Below, one piece after another: positions 1-10,441 of a stretch of 64,000 bases of DNA. The notes beneath the pieces were generated by a model. That model had not been told where the DNA came from. It saw only the letters and a program-made list of their open reading frames with translations, and did not search any database. Made by a program: the position numbers and the translations under genes. Position 1 is the stretch's first letter. Every line of letters starts with the position of its first letter. Source of the DNA: Flaccisagitta enflata (lineage: Eukaryota; Chaetognatha; Sagittoidea; Aphragmophora); NCBI GenBank assembly GCA_965153355.1, contig OZ231127.1, forward strand, positions 47,616,001-47,680,000, read 5' to 3'.

Positions 1-80
1 TTCGTTTCCGTCGCCGCCGCCGTACGTCTTTGGCGCTAGTGAGGGTTCGCCGGGAATGTTTGTCGCCGTTAAGATGGTGC
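1..80 (-). CDS. PDXDC1-like gene, exon 18 (cut by window edge)
   Basis: This exon follows the acceptor TTGTTTTCGTCCTCAG and is phase 1 at its start. Its 80 nt stay open and end A-P-K-T-Y-G-G-G-D-G-N-E. PDXDC1 has a similar Gly/Pro-rich motif (Y-K-A-Q-G-A-G-V-T-L-P-P) near its C-terminus, which suggests the gene ends not far outside the window. Confidence 0.45.
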
Positions 81-438
81 CTTGAGGACGAAAACAAATT
101 GATAACTAGGATTCGCTGATGTTTTATTAACTATGGATAAAAGGACCATGAATTGAATCGAATCACTTGCACTCGAGTCTTTCATTTTATCCGCCCGTCC
201 GTCTGTCTGGCAAGTAGTTCAATCTGTCCGTAAATTTGGAACACTTCGAGATAAGGCCGTCAGATTATAGGATCTTGTTAGAACGCACATGCACATTCAA
301 TGATCCTTTACATGATTAAATCACCACCACAACACCGCCACACCACCGGCACCGCTACCACACGGTGTGGTCCACGCCACCTCGCTCACTCGCGCGTGAT
401 TAGTGGCTTAGACCACAGCATACGATCTATACTAGTAC

Positions 439-570
439 CTTTGGCTTGTTTATATGAAATTCCTCGTGGAATGTCTTTGAGTTTGAGGATGAGTTGATAG
501 TCGGGATTTCTCGTTGGAATGTGAGACATGAAAACTTCCTCGCTTTTGTTTTCCTCATCTGACACGAAAC
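439..570 (-). CDS. PDXDC1-like gene, exon 17
   Basis: This 132-nt exon lies between an excellent acceptor (TTACCACATCTCCATCCTCAG) and the donor CAAAG|GTACTA, in phase 1 on both sides. It encodes G-F-V-S-D-E-E-N-K-S-E-E-V-F, then P-D-Y-Q-L-I-L-K-L-K-D-I-P-R-G-I-S. The last residues join exon 18 as Q-A-K-G-T-I-L-T, similar to the G-R-T-F-N-L-T segment of PDXDC1. Confidence 0.55.
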
Positions 571-854
571 CTGAGGATGGAGATGTGGTAAAACGACGAC
601 TATTGTTTTGGACGATATGGAATAGAAATTCTGTTTTAATAACGCGTGGAGGATGACCGATGGGCGGAGAAACAAACGGATTGACAGGCGAAAAAAAAGA
701 ATACTTTACCATACGCTAAATTTTCTGTTATGTAATTGGAGTCTGAAGGCAAAATTTCTGACAATTTTGTCGAGAACTTTTAAAACTGACGGTGTAGAAT
801 GCAAGGATTTTTTTTTCATAGAAAAAAAAAAAAAAGAGATTGAAGGGATCTTAC

Positions 855-1052
855 CGGATCTGAAGAGGAAGAACTGGGCCCCTTTTTTGGGATATGGATT
901 CTGTTGGCAGCGATCGATTTTTTCTTGTCTGATAATTCTGACGCATTTGACTTGGGCAGAAACGATTTTGACCAAAGCCAAACCATCTCCAGGAGACGCC
1001 GAAGGATAAACGCCCAACGACTTATCACTTGTCGACGATCGCTCAAAAAAGT
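855..1052 (-). CDS. PDXDC1-like gene, exon 16
   Basis: This 198-nt exon has the acceptor CCCCAACACGGTCAG and the strong donor TCCG|GTAAGA, in phase 1 on both sides. It encodes F-F-E-R-S-S-T-S-D-K-S-L-G-V, then L-A-L-V-K-I-V-S-A-Q-V-K-C-V-R-I-I. A second frame is also open, but only this one joins both neighbours. A (CT)n tract on the sense strand lies about 95 nt upstream. Confidence 0.5.
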
Positions 1053-1145
1053 CTGACCGTGTTGGGGGGAGGGGGGTGAGTGTGGGAGGGTAAAAGGGGA
1101 GAAGATGTGTGTATGGCAGGGGGTGGGTGAAGGTGGGGAGTTGTG

Positions 1146-1147
<2 letters not shown>

Positions 1148-1204
<57 letters not shown>
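1148..1204. repeat. (GA)n microsatellite
   Basis: An uninterrupted GA run. On the sense strand of the split gene it reads (CT)n and lies about 95 nt upstream of exon 16. Confidence 0.95.
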
Positions 1205-1208
<4 letters not shown>

Positions 1209-1505
1209 TAGCACACTTTTTATTCTTTCGAATCCTCTTTTTTTCGAATCTGTCTGACACGTGCAAAGGAAATAGAATTTATACCGAGTACTCGAAACGT
1301 ACATAAATATCGTAGTCGAAATCTTTTTTTTTTCTTTTTCACTCTCTTTGGTTCCGGTTTTTATCGTCCCATCTTAAAACCCACCACGGCAAACATCAAA
1401 AGGAAATCATACCATATCCCACCCGCGTATATCGATTGCTCTATCTACCGGTTTTTTTTTTTTTTTTTGGACATGGTCAGTTCAATGTTCTATTCTTTAA
1501 AAAAC

Positions 1506-1508
<3 letters not shown>

Positions 1509-1600
<92 letters not shown>
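1509..1600. repeat. (CT)n microsatellite
   Basis: An uninterrupted CT run of about 90 bp. On the sense strand it reads (GA)n and begins about 25 nt after the donor of exon 15. Confidence 0.95.
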
Positions 1601-1604
<4 letters not shown>

Positions 1605-1625
1605 AACACACAAACATAAGCATAC

Positions 1626-1725
1626 CAACTTCCACAGTCTGATGCATGGACTTGGCGCGATCTTTGATCATATCACAAAATCTCATTTTGTCTTTGCTTT
1701 TCATGTAAATGATGACTGGGCTCAT
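1626..1725 (-). CDS. PDXDC1-like gene, exon 15
   Basis: This 100-nt exon lies between AATCATCTCTCATTTCAG and the donor AAGTTG|GTATGC (phase 0 in, phase 1 out). It encodes M-S-P-V-I-I-Y-M-K-S-K-D, then F-C-D-M-I-K-D-R-A-K-S-M. It resembles the PDXDC1 segment S-C-L-Y-V-G-M-A-S-D followed by L-V-E-T-I-A-A-T-A-R-E. A (GA)n run of about 90 nt on the sense strand starts some 25 nt after the donor. Confidence 0.6.
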
Positions 1726-2035
1726 CTGAAATGAGAGATGATTATGGGAGAAGTGGAAGACTGAGTTTTTGTCTAACCAACTCACAATTTAAAGCACACA
1801 AAAGCTTAAGAAGGCAAAAAATTGAATGAACTCTGGGACTGATTTGTTATACCACTAATATAATACGTCAGATCTAACAATATCGTAATTTAAGAAACAT
1901 ACGAAAGTTCATTGATTAAATCTTTTAGTTTTAGTGAAATGGCAAAGTTCGTCTTGTGCGCGCCTCACGCCTTTACTACACATGCCCATCGGTCGGCCGC
2001 ACCGGCCAAAGCCCACTCATTGTTGGTCGCCCATT

Positions 2036-2302
2036 TTAAGTCGCGTGCTACGTGACTCCACACCCCGCTTTGTCGGTCCGTCGGTTCATCCGTCCGTCCG
2101 TCCATCCGTCCGTCCGTCCGTCCGTCCGTCCATCCATCCGTCCGTCCGTCCATCCGTCCTTCCATTCATCACACTTTACTTTTTTTTATTTTTGCGGTCT
2201 TTGGCCTTACTGCTCCTACACAAATGATCAAGTGACCTCAAATACAGCCCCTACCGGCTACCCACCCGTACGCGACTGGGGTAGCCGTGTATCCCGCCTT
2301 GT
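2036..2302 (+). mobile_element. hairpin-ended GTCC element (family A), copy 1
   Basis: It begins with a terminal hairpin (AAGTCGCGTG-CTA-CGTGACT), followed by CTCCACACC and a (GTCC/ATCC)n array. It ends with GTACGCGACTGGGGTAGCCG and GTGTATCCCGCCTTGTT. The other copies show the same layout, so both ends can be placed. There is no coding sequence. It is non-autonomous and perhaps of the Helentron/HINE type. Confidence 0.7.
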
Positions 2303-2317
2303 TCTGACCAAACTCAC

Positions 2318-2436
2318 TTGTTGACGTCGGCGAAGAATGTCTATGACGCCCTCATCGGGGATTTTTAGGTGAGCGATGGCGTGATACCATTTGTTTTCAT
2401 TCTGAAATCTCGGCTGATACTCGCAAACGAAATCGC
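2318..2436 (-). CDS. PDXDC1-like gene, exon 14
   Basis: This 119-nt exon has an excellent acceptor (CACCCGACTTCTACATCAG) and a consensus donor CAA|GTGAGT (phase 1 in, phase 0 out). It encodes G-D-F-V-C-E-Y-Q-P-R-F, then N-K-W-Y-H-A-I-A-H-L, ending I-D-I-L-R-R-R-Q-Q. This aligns by eye with the PDXDC1 segment G-I-G-V-V-R-Y-E-H through L-L-K-K-L-N. A (CT)n tract on the sense strand lies about 55 nt upstream. A hairpin-ended repeat begins about 15 nt after the donor. Confidence 0.6.
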
Positions 2437-2488
2437 CTGATGTAGAAGTCGGGTGAGGAAAGACAAGAGAGAAGAAAAAAAGTAATGA

Positions 2489-2489
<1 letters not shown>

Positions 2490-2562
<73 letters not shown>

Positions 2563-2605
2563 AGAGAAAGAGAAAGAGAAAAGAGAGAGAGAGAGAGAGA
2601 GAGCC
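2490..2605. repeat. (GA)n / (GAAA)n microsatellite
   Basis: A GA run with an internal GAAAGA block. On the sense strand of the split gene it is pyrimidine-rich and lies about 55 nt upstream of exon 14. Confidence 0.95.
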
Positions 2606-2747
2606 AATTGAAACGCCAAAATTGTGTATTGATATGCCAATTTCGGACCAAAAAGACTCGATCCGCAAACAATGCCATTAAGAGTAAGATCCGGCAAAAA
2701 AGTTATTCAACAGATTTCATGATGCAATGATTAACACCCCCCCTAAA

Positions 2748-2970
2748 ACAAGGCCGTATGCACCCTTCCCCAGTCGCGGCTTCGCGGATGAGTAGGCATT
2801 GGTAGTATAGCAGAAAAGAATGATAATAATAATAAAAAAAACAACAATCAAAAAAATAAATAAATAAGAATAAACCATAAAAAAACGCTCACATTTCGAA
2901 AAAGACCGACAGACCGACTGACCAACACGGCAAGTTCTACTATTCTAAAGTCGCGTGTCCGCGACTAAAA
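2748..2970 (-). mobile_element. hairpin-ended element (family A), copy 2, degenerate
   Basis: It opens with ACAAGGCCGTATGCAC and closes with the hairpin AGTCGCGTGTCCGCGACT followed by AAAA. The GACC array has shrunk to GACCGACAGACCGACTGACC. An A-rich insertion lies in the middle. Confidence 0.65.
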
Positions 2971-3147
2971 AGTGAAATTTTCAGCTTCTTGCAGATTCGT
3001 CATTTCTATGACTCTACGTATGTTCTTTTCTACTTGATTGATATAATTTAACATTCAACAATACTAATCGTTGGGCCGACACTGCACCGACTGCACTGCA
3101 CTGCACCGACACTGCACCGTCAATCCCTCATGCCAAACAATAAATCA

Positions 3148-3275
3148 ACAAGGCCGGATGCACGGCCAATAAGTAGTCGATTGAGGCTAGGCAGGCGCAG
3201 TGTGCGGGTGGGCAGGGGCACTAATGCGGGTCGGCAGGAGCTATTTCGTGGGTTGGAAGGGGCTGTGGTACTCAA
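3148..3275 (-). mobile_element. hairpin-ended element (family A), truncated copy 3
   Basis: It begins ACAAGGCCGGATGCACGGCC and continues with GGGTGGGCAGGGGC-type sequence typical of the family. The GACC array and the terminal hairpin are missing. Confidence 0.5.
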
Positions 3276-3705
3276 AAATGACTAATAACCACATCTATAA
3301 CTTTTGCCACTGTATCGAGAAGCTGAACCTTACCGATGTGATTTTCACCGGAAGTCATTTCTATATGGTTTGTTGAAATAGTTAACTATCACATGAGATC
3401 TGATGTTTAACAAACTAGATTAAGTTAAAGACGAAGGAATTGCGAGACGCCTTACATTATAAAATTGTCTTTTAAATAGAGTGCATCCATTCTATATAAT
3501 TCATTTGATGATAACTCATATATCTTTTTATTTATCTAATGCGATAAAACAATTGGCGAGTTTTATTTTTTTGGTTCAGATACTATTCAGACAGGAAAGT
3601 ATCAGTGGGATGTCAATTGTTCTAGTTGCTATCAACTCTTTATACATCATTATTATCACCCTTAAAACCCATAAAAGCCCCTTACGCACTATTATTTCTG
3701 GATTA

Positions 3706-4605
3706 CAGTATGTTTATTCTCAAATGAAACAAAAGATGATGGCATAAATCAAAAACTAATGAAGCTAACTATTTTCTGCAAAAAGCATTTGAAAGAGTAT
3801 GTTCAGGCATTTGTTTGTGCCAAATCTTATCTTTTGGTGTCAAATAGTTTGGCTTCAATCTGCATTTGAAGAAATATTATGAATTTTTTTTCACTTTTTT
3901 TTATTGGAGATGAAGGATGATTTTATCCATTTTTGCCATTTTTTTAACAACAAGGCCAATACCTATAAGTCGCGTGTGAGACTTACAGGTCGACTTAGAA
4001 TGACTTAGAATTACTTAGTATATTCTTAAATGACTTTAAATGACTTAAAGAAATAAAATTATTAAAAAAAGATAAAAGTGTGACAGATCGACCAACCGAC
4101 CGACCGACCAACCGACCGACCGACCGACCGACCGACCAACCGACCGACCGACCGACCGACCAACCAACCAACCGACCGACCAACCAACCGATTGACCGAC
4201 TGAACGACCGACCAACCGACGGATGGACAGACATAGCAGGGTATAGAGTAGCGTACACCGACTCAAAATGGTACGTAATTGCTCATCTTAATAAGCAATG
4301 TATGGGAGATTTCTGATAGCAGATAAGACTTTCGAAACTAATTGGTTGAGTTTACTTTAAAAAAATCTCAAAATGACAAATTTTTTTTGGCTGGAATTGG
4401 AGGAAAATCAAGTGATGTTATGATTTTCATTATTTGACTTTAAATGTGGATTGAAGCTAGACTAGTTGAGATCTTAAGGCTAAGATTTGGCACAAATAAA
4501 TGCCAGAACATAATCTTTCAGGGGCTTTTTCTTAGAGTTTGATTACCTCAATTCCTTCTTGAGTTATGCCTGCATCTTTTGTTTCATTTGAGAATAAACA
4601 TACTG
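3706..4605. mobile_element. TA-flanked inverted-repeat element (Tc1/mariner/pogo-type MITE)
   Basis: The ends are inverted copies that start CAGTATGTTTATTCTCAAAT and stay similar for about 170 bp. Each end is flanked by TA (3704-3705 and 4606-4607), the duplication typical of Tc1/mariner-class elements. There is no transposase. A family-A hairpin element has inserted in its middle, so this element is the older one. Confidence 0.75.
3950..4266 (-). mobile_element. hairpin-ended element (family A), copy 4, nested
   Basis: It starts ACAAGGCCAATACCTATAAG and contains GACTTAGAATGACTTA-type repeats. About 140 bp of GACC/AACC array follow, ending with GTATAGAGTAGCGTACACCG. It lies inside the TA-flanked element. 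The GACTTA part is shared with the copy at 42.9 kb. Confidence 0.65.
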
Positions 4606-4607
4606 TA

Positions 4608-5300
4608 CAAAGTGGGATGGGATATATGTTTTTTTGATCAAGAAATCGGTGAACTCAAATACTATCTAGTACTTAACAATGGTGAATTCTACTAGGGGGC
4701 CAACAACTATTGACCTAATAAGTATGAGCGAGTTTATGAAAAACAGAGCTGGGAAAAAAATCTGTGACATGTCAGCGCATCTGACTCGCTGCGTATCTGC
4801 CCTATACTTATCGACAACCTTATTGGGCTATGGATGGATTTATGCGGGCGAGAGGCTCTCATAGAAAGTGAAAGACAGGAAATGAATGTGTTATGTCACA
4901 TAATTTATGTGTAGTAGCCTTTTCATAAAGTCCTTCGACCTTTCCCGAAAAAAAATCAAAGAAAGAAAGAAAGAAAGAAAGACAAAGTCAAGAAAAAAAA
5001 GGTCAAAAGACGAACCGACAGGACAATTTCTACGCGCAGGTGCTAGGTGACCGTGCGTGACTTTTATCACTAAATGAGTTATATGCCTCGAATTTGGAAA
5101 TATTTATGAGCAGACAGAACAGTTTTTATTGGCAAAGTAAAGATTTCCTCACCATCTTTGATTAATCATCATTAATCTCTGAATTTATTTCGCCATCTCA
5201 GACTTGGTATTGTCGGCACGTCAGGAATCGAGTGAATTATGAGTGCCGTAGCGATGGGAGGTCGCTCGTGCGATACGAAAAAAAAGGGCAAAACTGAAAT
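4608..5300. other. no feature recognised
   Basis: AT-rich intronic sequence. I see only a short (AAAG)n run near 4965-4982 and no splice-consistent exon. Confidence 0.5.
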
Positions 5301-5302
5301 AT

Positions 5303-5488
5303 CAAGGCCGGATACACAGCCATCAGTTGCGGACGGGTGGGCAGGGGCGGAAATGCAACTGACCGCAACTAAAAATGTTCTAAAACGCTCATTTCCTCAC
5401 TTTTCGACTTGTGTCCACTGACCGACCGACCAACCAACCAACCAACGGACGGACAAAGCCTCTTATAGAGTTGCGTGTCCGCAACTGA
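5303..5488 (-). mobile_element. hairpin-ended element (family A), copy 5
   Basis: It begins CAAGGCCGGATACACAGCC, with AGTTGCGGACGGGTGGGCAG close behind, then a GACC/AACC/GACG array. It ends with the hairpin AGTTGCGTGTCCGCAACT. Both ends carry the T-type stem (AGTTGC / GCAACT). Confidence 0.8.
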
Positions 5489-5993
5489 ATAGGCTAATAA
5501 AACCCAGCGAAGCGTCGAATTGTGGAGCTCGTTTAAAAAAAAAACATCTATAAGTAAATATAAAAATCCTCCTTCTTCTAGACGTCTGGTGGCCTTATAA
5601 CATATATTTGTCAGAGCTTTTTCTTGGAAGTCGTGATTCACATTCTTTTGTTTAAAAATGATCGAAAACGATTGGGCCTTAATTCGAGGGGATAAAAATC
5701 GAAGACCGCGTCCAGACTGATGGGGATTTCAATCGTTCACTCTTTTTTTTTGAAGGATCAATTCTTGTAAGATTCATTGCCCTCCTTTTCTCTCTCTCAT
5801 TTGCTGTAGGATGGAGCGACCCTTAAACTAAATCAATGGAGACATTTATTGTTTGCGCGGTTCTTCCTTCACATCGTAAGCTTAGTATACATCTATCTGT
5901 TCACCCTCTCCCTCTCGCGCTTAGACACAGGCAGTTCGGATGGTCTTGTGTAAGAAAGTTTACATGCACAGTTATACGGCATACCTGAAGTAC
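5489..5993. other. no feature recognised
   Basis: Intronic, AT-rich, with a short CTCTCT stretch near 5790. No confident exon or repeat. Confidence 0.45.
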
Positions 5994-6056
5994 CTGAATT
6001 TACTACAATAGTCAATACGTTCCTTGTAGTGTCCTCCCACATGCGACCAATCTGGC
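5994..6056 (-). CDS. PDXDC1-like gene, exon 13 (candidate)
   Basis: This 63-nt open stretch ends at the donor AATTCAG|GTACTT and is phase 1 on both sides if the acceptor is ACGAACAAG. It encodes G-Q-I-G-R-M-W-E-D-T-T-R-N-V-L-T-I-V-V-N-S. The frame is open further upstream, so the acceptor could differ. The next exon begins G-D-F-V-C-E-Y, so this exon may be alternative or may replace part of the PDXDC1 P-N-W-S-G region. Confidence 0.35.
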
Positions 6057-6129
6057 CTTGTTCGTATTTCATAATCAAGACGAGATTAAGACAACTTAAA
6101 AATGTCATAGACGGATAAATATTTATCAA

Positions 6130-7380
6130 TTGACGTAATTGGCCCCCGCTTTTATGTGTTTTTTTAGTTCCGATAATTTTTGGTTCCTAGACTCCGGATG
6201 TATTTGAAGCTTATGTTTCCTTAATGAAATGATACAACGATTACTTCCTGAATATTCAAAGAGGCCTTTTTTTAAATGTCAGACATCAGCCTTAATTCAA
6301 ACACGCGATAAATGACACTCAGAAAGGAAAGGTCCTAAGATGTTAGAAATATCATCTCTCCTTTTGGATAGGAAAATGCTGGCGTAGTTATTGCATCATT
6401 CACCAAGCCGAGTGGTTCCCCTAAGCCTGACTTCCCTTACTCGACTGACCCTGCCATGAATTCAGAATTTCATGCAGATTACACACTATTTCGGTATTTT
6501 ATGAACAACATTTTTTTGTCACCGAACTCCCAACTATAACTACACCGTCTTCGGATCGGACTGTAAAATACTGAGCAATGCAGAATTGCAAGAGCTTTCA
6601 TATGATCCCCCATAACATACATTTCATAGGGTTATTTGATTTTTTTCCACATGATAGTTTGGTAGCCGTTTCTTTTGCGAGTCTGAAACCTTTTTAGACA
6701 ATCTCTAAAACCATCATTTGTTAATTCAAAAAAATTCCATCAAATGATCTTAAACCTCTTAAATCTTCAGTTGGCTACAGCGTCACTTAGCGTCAATGAA
6801 AAAAAATGAAACCAGGTTTGGAATCAGGATCGTTTGATTTATCAGCACGAAAACGATCATCAATTAAAGGGTCTTCTTGTAGACGTGACAGCGGGTCACG
6901 TAAAGTGTATCAATTTCCTCTCAAAAGATGTCATTTTTTTCGCTAAAGGATTGATATTCTGTCAGTCTTGACTCTAGACCATGGTTCAGCTATCTTACAA
7001 GGAAAATCATGAATTGATCATTTTCTATATAAAAAGTACATGTATAAAAAGTAACTGTATATGCACAATAGTTCCTCCTGACAACTTTAAATCGCACCGC
7101 AATCGCAAACGCAATCTCAAAGAAATCATTCCTCCCAGGGGCAAAAATACTCATGAAAATTGAAACAACATTGCCCCCACAAATATGGCAAAAAGCAGAC
7201 ATTTGTCGTTTATAATTCACGACGTCTCGTCTGGCGATAGCAATACCCTGATCTCAGACATGGAACTAAACGAATGATCGAAGCTAAAAAGCATATGAAT
7301 AGAAACAGGATCAGGGGAAGGAATTTTGAGTGGTTTTCTCTGCCCAAAAGAAAAAAAAAGAAAAAAGAAGAAAAAAAAAA
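6130..7380. other. no confident feature
   Basis: AT-rich intron sequence. I found no transposon ends and no exon that fits the phase chain. Confidence 0.45.
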
Positions 7381-7589
7381 CCCGTCGTCTTCCGTCATCG
7401 CGTCTGGAAACGAGGACCCATTAAAATATTTCAGAGCCTCATTAGAAACGATCGGTTTTGATCGCTCCTTAACAACCGTGATAGGTAGTTTTCTGCTCCT
7501 TAAATAACGGTGGTAGGAGTAAAACTAGGATGCCCCTCTGCTCCTTCGTACGATTGTAGGATCATAATAATCAGCAAACACAACATCAA

Positions 7590-7653
7590 CCTTAACAACA
7601 ACAACAACGACAACGACAACAAAAACAACAACCACAGCAACCACAGCAACCTC

Positions 7654-7751
<98 letters not shown>

Positions 7752-7752
7752 C
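7590..7752. repeat. (CAA)n microsatellite
   Basis: A CAA array with a few CGACAA, CACAG and CCTC interruptions at its left end. It reads (TTG)n on the gene's sense strand, starting about 22 nt after the donor of exon 12. Confidence 0.95.
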
Positions 7753-7774
7753 CATCTTCTTTCTAGTTACTAAC

Positions 7775-7834
7775 CAGCAGACGTAATGTGATTGAATAAA
7801 ACGAACTGATGCGTGTCCGAGGTTTCCAGGAATT
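7775..7834 (-). CDS. PDXDC1-like gene, exon 12
   Basis: This 60-nt exon lies between GTTCTTACTGCTTGCGCAG and the donor GCTG|GTTAGT, in phase 1 on both sides. It encodes F-L-E-T-S-D-T-H-Q-F-V-L-F-N-H. An in-frame TAG just inside the intron fixes the exon end. A (TTG)n array of about 160 nt on the sense strand starts roughly 22 nt after the donor. There is no homology of its own; it is supported by splice sites and phase. Confidence 0.45.
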
Positions 7835-7879
7835 CTGCGCAAGCAGTAAGAACGCGATTTCTCAACTTTTGGCGCCACA

Positions 7880-8215
7880 GCGGAAGTGACGTTGGCAAAG
7901 GATGCTCAATCGGGCGACGCACGTCAACGCGAAGGGCAACGATCTCCGTTGAACGAGTTGTAGTACCTTAAAATGAGTGTATTCGAAAACAAGATAAGAG
8001 AAAGTAAAGCAGTTTATATTGTGTTAACATGATTCAATAATAAGATTACAACTGCTTGTGAATAGGTGAATTCGTAAAAAATTGCACGTCTCGAAATGAA
8101 CTTATGGCATAAGCAAAACATGGCAAACTGAAAAGTTTGACTCACTCGAGTACGATAAAAGAGTGCATTGTAAGCCTGATTTGAGCGACCAACGCGCAAC
8201 TATGGAACCTGATCG
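7880..8215. other. no feature recognised
   Basis: Intronic sequence upstream of exon 12 without recognisable repeats. Confidence 0.4.
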
Positions 8216-8217
8216 AT

Positions 8218-8280
<63 letters not shown>

Positions 8281-8334
8281 TAGACTGACAGATATACAGA
8301 CAGATAAACAGTCAGACAGACAGAAAATCAGATA
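8216..8334. repeat. (CAGA)n microsatellite
   Basis: An imperfect tetranucleotide array (CAGA with AACA and TACA variants). The MITE that follows is inserted at its right end. Confidence 0.9.
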
Positions 8335-8672
8335 CCGTATTTCTTGCATTTATCGCCCCCCTCTAATTAGCGCCCCCCCTTATGAATGAATGAGCTGATG
8401 ATATAAGAGTGATTTTTTTTTCAAAAACCAGAAAAAAATTCATTGGAAATTCATTTTTTTGGCAAAAACCATAAGAATTAGAAGCAACACAACAAAATAT
8501 TCTCTTTTTCAGTGATTTACTAGTTTGAATTTTACAAAAATGTCAAAAAGTGTGTATTTCATAACCTATTATTTTGACATTAGTGAATAGGGGGCGCTAA
8601 TTGCAGGTTTAAAGCAACAATGCTTCATTTCAATTTCAAAAGCGCCCGGGGTGCTAATTACAAGAAATACGG
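8335..8672. mobile_element. pogo/Tc1-like MITE, TA target duplication
   Basis: The ends are CCGTATTTCTTGCATTTATC and, inverted, CCGTATTTCTTGTAATTAGC, each followed by a GCGCCC-rich block and flanked by TA (8333-8334 and 8673-8674). Length is 338 bp. There is no coding sequence. The terminus is of the type seen in many invertebrate pogo-derived MITEs. Confidence 0.85.
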
Positions 8673-8679
8673 TAGGTAA

Positions 8680-9390
8680 ACAGACCAGTTACTATAACTT
8701 CTGATAATGGGCTAGGCGAGGTCTCACATATAAGCGTCAACACCTTTAGATGTTCCAAACGAACTCTAATGTTCTTTTTTTCCGTCAATTAAAGTGTACC
8801 TTATTGACACAAGAAATTGCGCACTTGAACTTAAAGACATGAATGAAAAAAAAAAACACATTGAAGTACTCAAAATCCTCCTCTCTTTCAACGCGCCTCT
8901 CTCAACCCAATTTTCGACGTTTCAGACGAAAAAGCTGAGGGGGGGGGGGAGAAGAAAGAGACTTTCATGTCCATTTTGAAGACGTGGTTGAAAATTTTGA
9001 ATGTGGGTTATTAAGCCAAACCAAAATTAGGCTAAAAATTTATGACTGTCTGAAAAAGGAGAACGCCTTAAATTTCATTTTAACAAGTGTGAAAAAGGCG
9101 CTATTTCTTTTCTTTTGTTTGTTTTCTTTTTTTTTTCTTTCTTTCTCATCTTGGATCGTTCATCCCATCTTCACTTGTCTCATGCTGTCTCTAGTTTCTG
9201 TCTCGTTACTGCCTTGCTGTCTCCACTTGTCATGTTGGTCTGTCGATCTACAATTTCTGTCTGTAGAACTGCTTTCTCAGTCTGTCTGTCAATCTGTCTT
9301 GTCTGTCTGTCTGTCTGTCCGGATGTGCCTGTTAAAATTTCCTTTCCCTAGCTTCTTTCCCTTTTCATCTGTTTGTCTGACTGTCTGTCC
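8680..9390. other. pyrimidine-rich intron stretch
   Basis: It includes a poly-G run (8940-8950) and CTGT-type repeats from about 9240. No exon was accepted here. Confidence 0.4.
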
Positions 9391-9446
<56 letters not shown>

Positions 9447-9470
9447 CTCTATATATATATCTCTCTCTTT
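9391..9470. repeat. (CT)n / (TATATC)n microsatellite
   Basis: A CT run followed by TATATCTC repeats, just left of the 3.8 kb transposon. Confidence 0.9.
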
Positions 9471-9969
9471 CGGCTCTTCACATATTTTCTTTTTGTTTCT
9501 TTCCGACTCTTTCATAGAGCAATGAGGAGGAATTAACTAAAGACTGGACCTTAGAAAAATTGTAATACTGGGTTTTTTGGTGGTTTTGCACTGTACATAG
9601 GCTGTAGTGAGCTAAGATAAAATGTTGACTGAAAAATTATTTATGCAAAGCGGTTGGTTGAGATGTTTGTAGGACATGTGAAAAGAGCGAAAATCCGCCA
9701 AAATCAGTCTTCCAGAAATAAAGAAGTAAATACAAAAACAGAGAATAAACTTTGTATTTGGAGAAAAAACTTCATATCAATACTTAGCTAAGACATCTTT
9801 TCATGTCATGATGTCATCTTATGATCTTGAAGTGTGCTGGAATAGCTCATCAGAAGGATAGACAGACTGAAAGCCCAACTGATATGACAAGGTGTAGAGT
9901 CGCATGTGTATAAAAATACAACCGACACAATTTCAGTTCTTACGTTCCCCTCAACCCCTTCTACTCATA

Positions 9970-10182
<213 letters not shown>

Positions 10183-10441
10183 GGTCATATTTCAGTCAGT
10201 GCCCCTTTCAGTCTCTTCTCTTATATCATTAAAAGTGATTAGTTTCCAATGTGACTCTGCCTACATATCATGTGATTTTGCTGAGTCTTAAAGTACTTTC
10301 TGCCTTTTCTGTTTGTCTTTCTATCCACTTTTATGTCTTTCAGTCTTATTCTATCTGTTTGACATAATAATTTTTTTTTCTTTCTTGATCTGACTCTCTA
10401 TCTGTACCTGTGTTTGTCTTTTTCTGTTTGTCTGTCTGTCT

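Noticed and set aside
7387-7500. Candidate minus-strand exon encoding K-L-P-I-T-V-V-K-E-R-S and M-T-E-D-D-G
   Set aside because: The acceptor is good (TACCACCGTTATTTAAG), but the exon is phase 2 on both sides and does not fit between exons 12 and 13; the donor is a weak GTTTTT. It may be real in another transcript.
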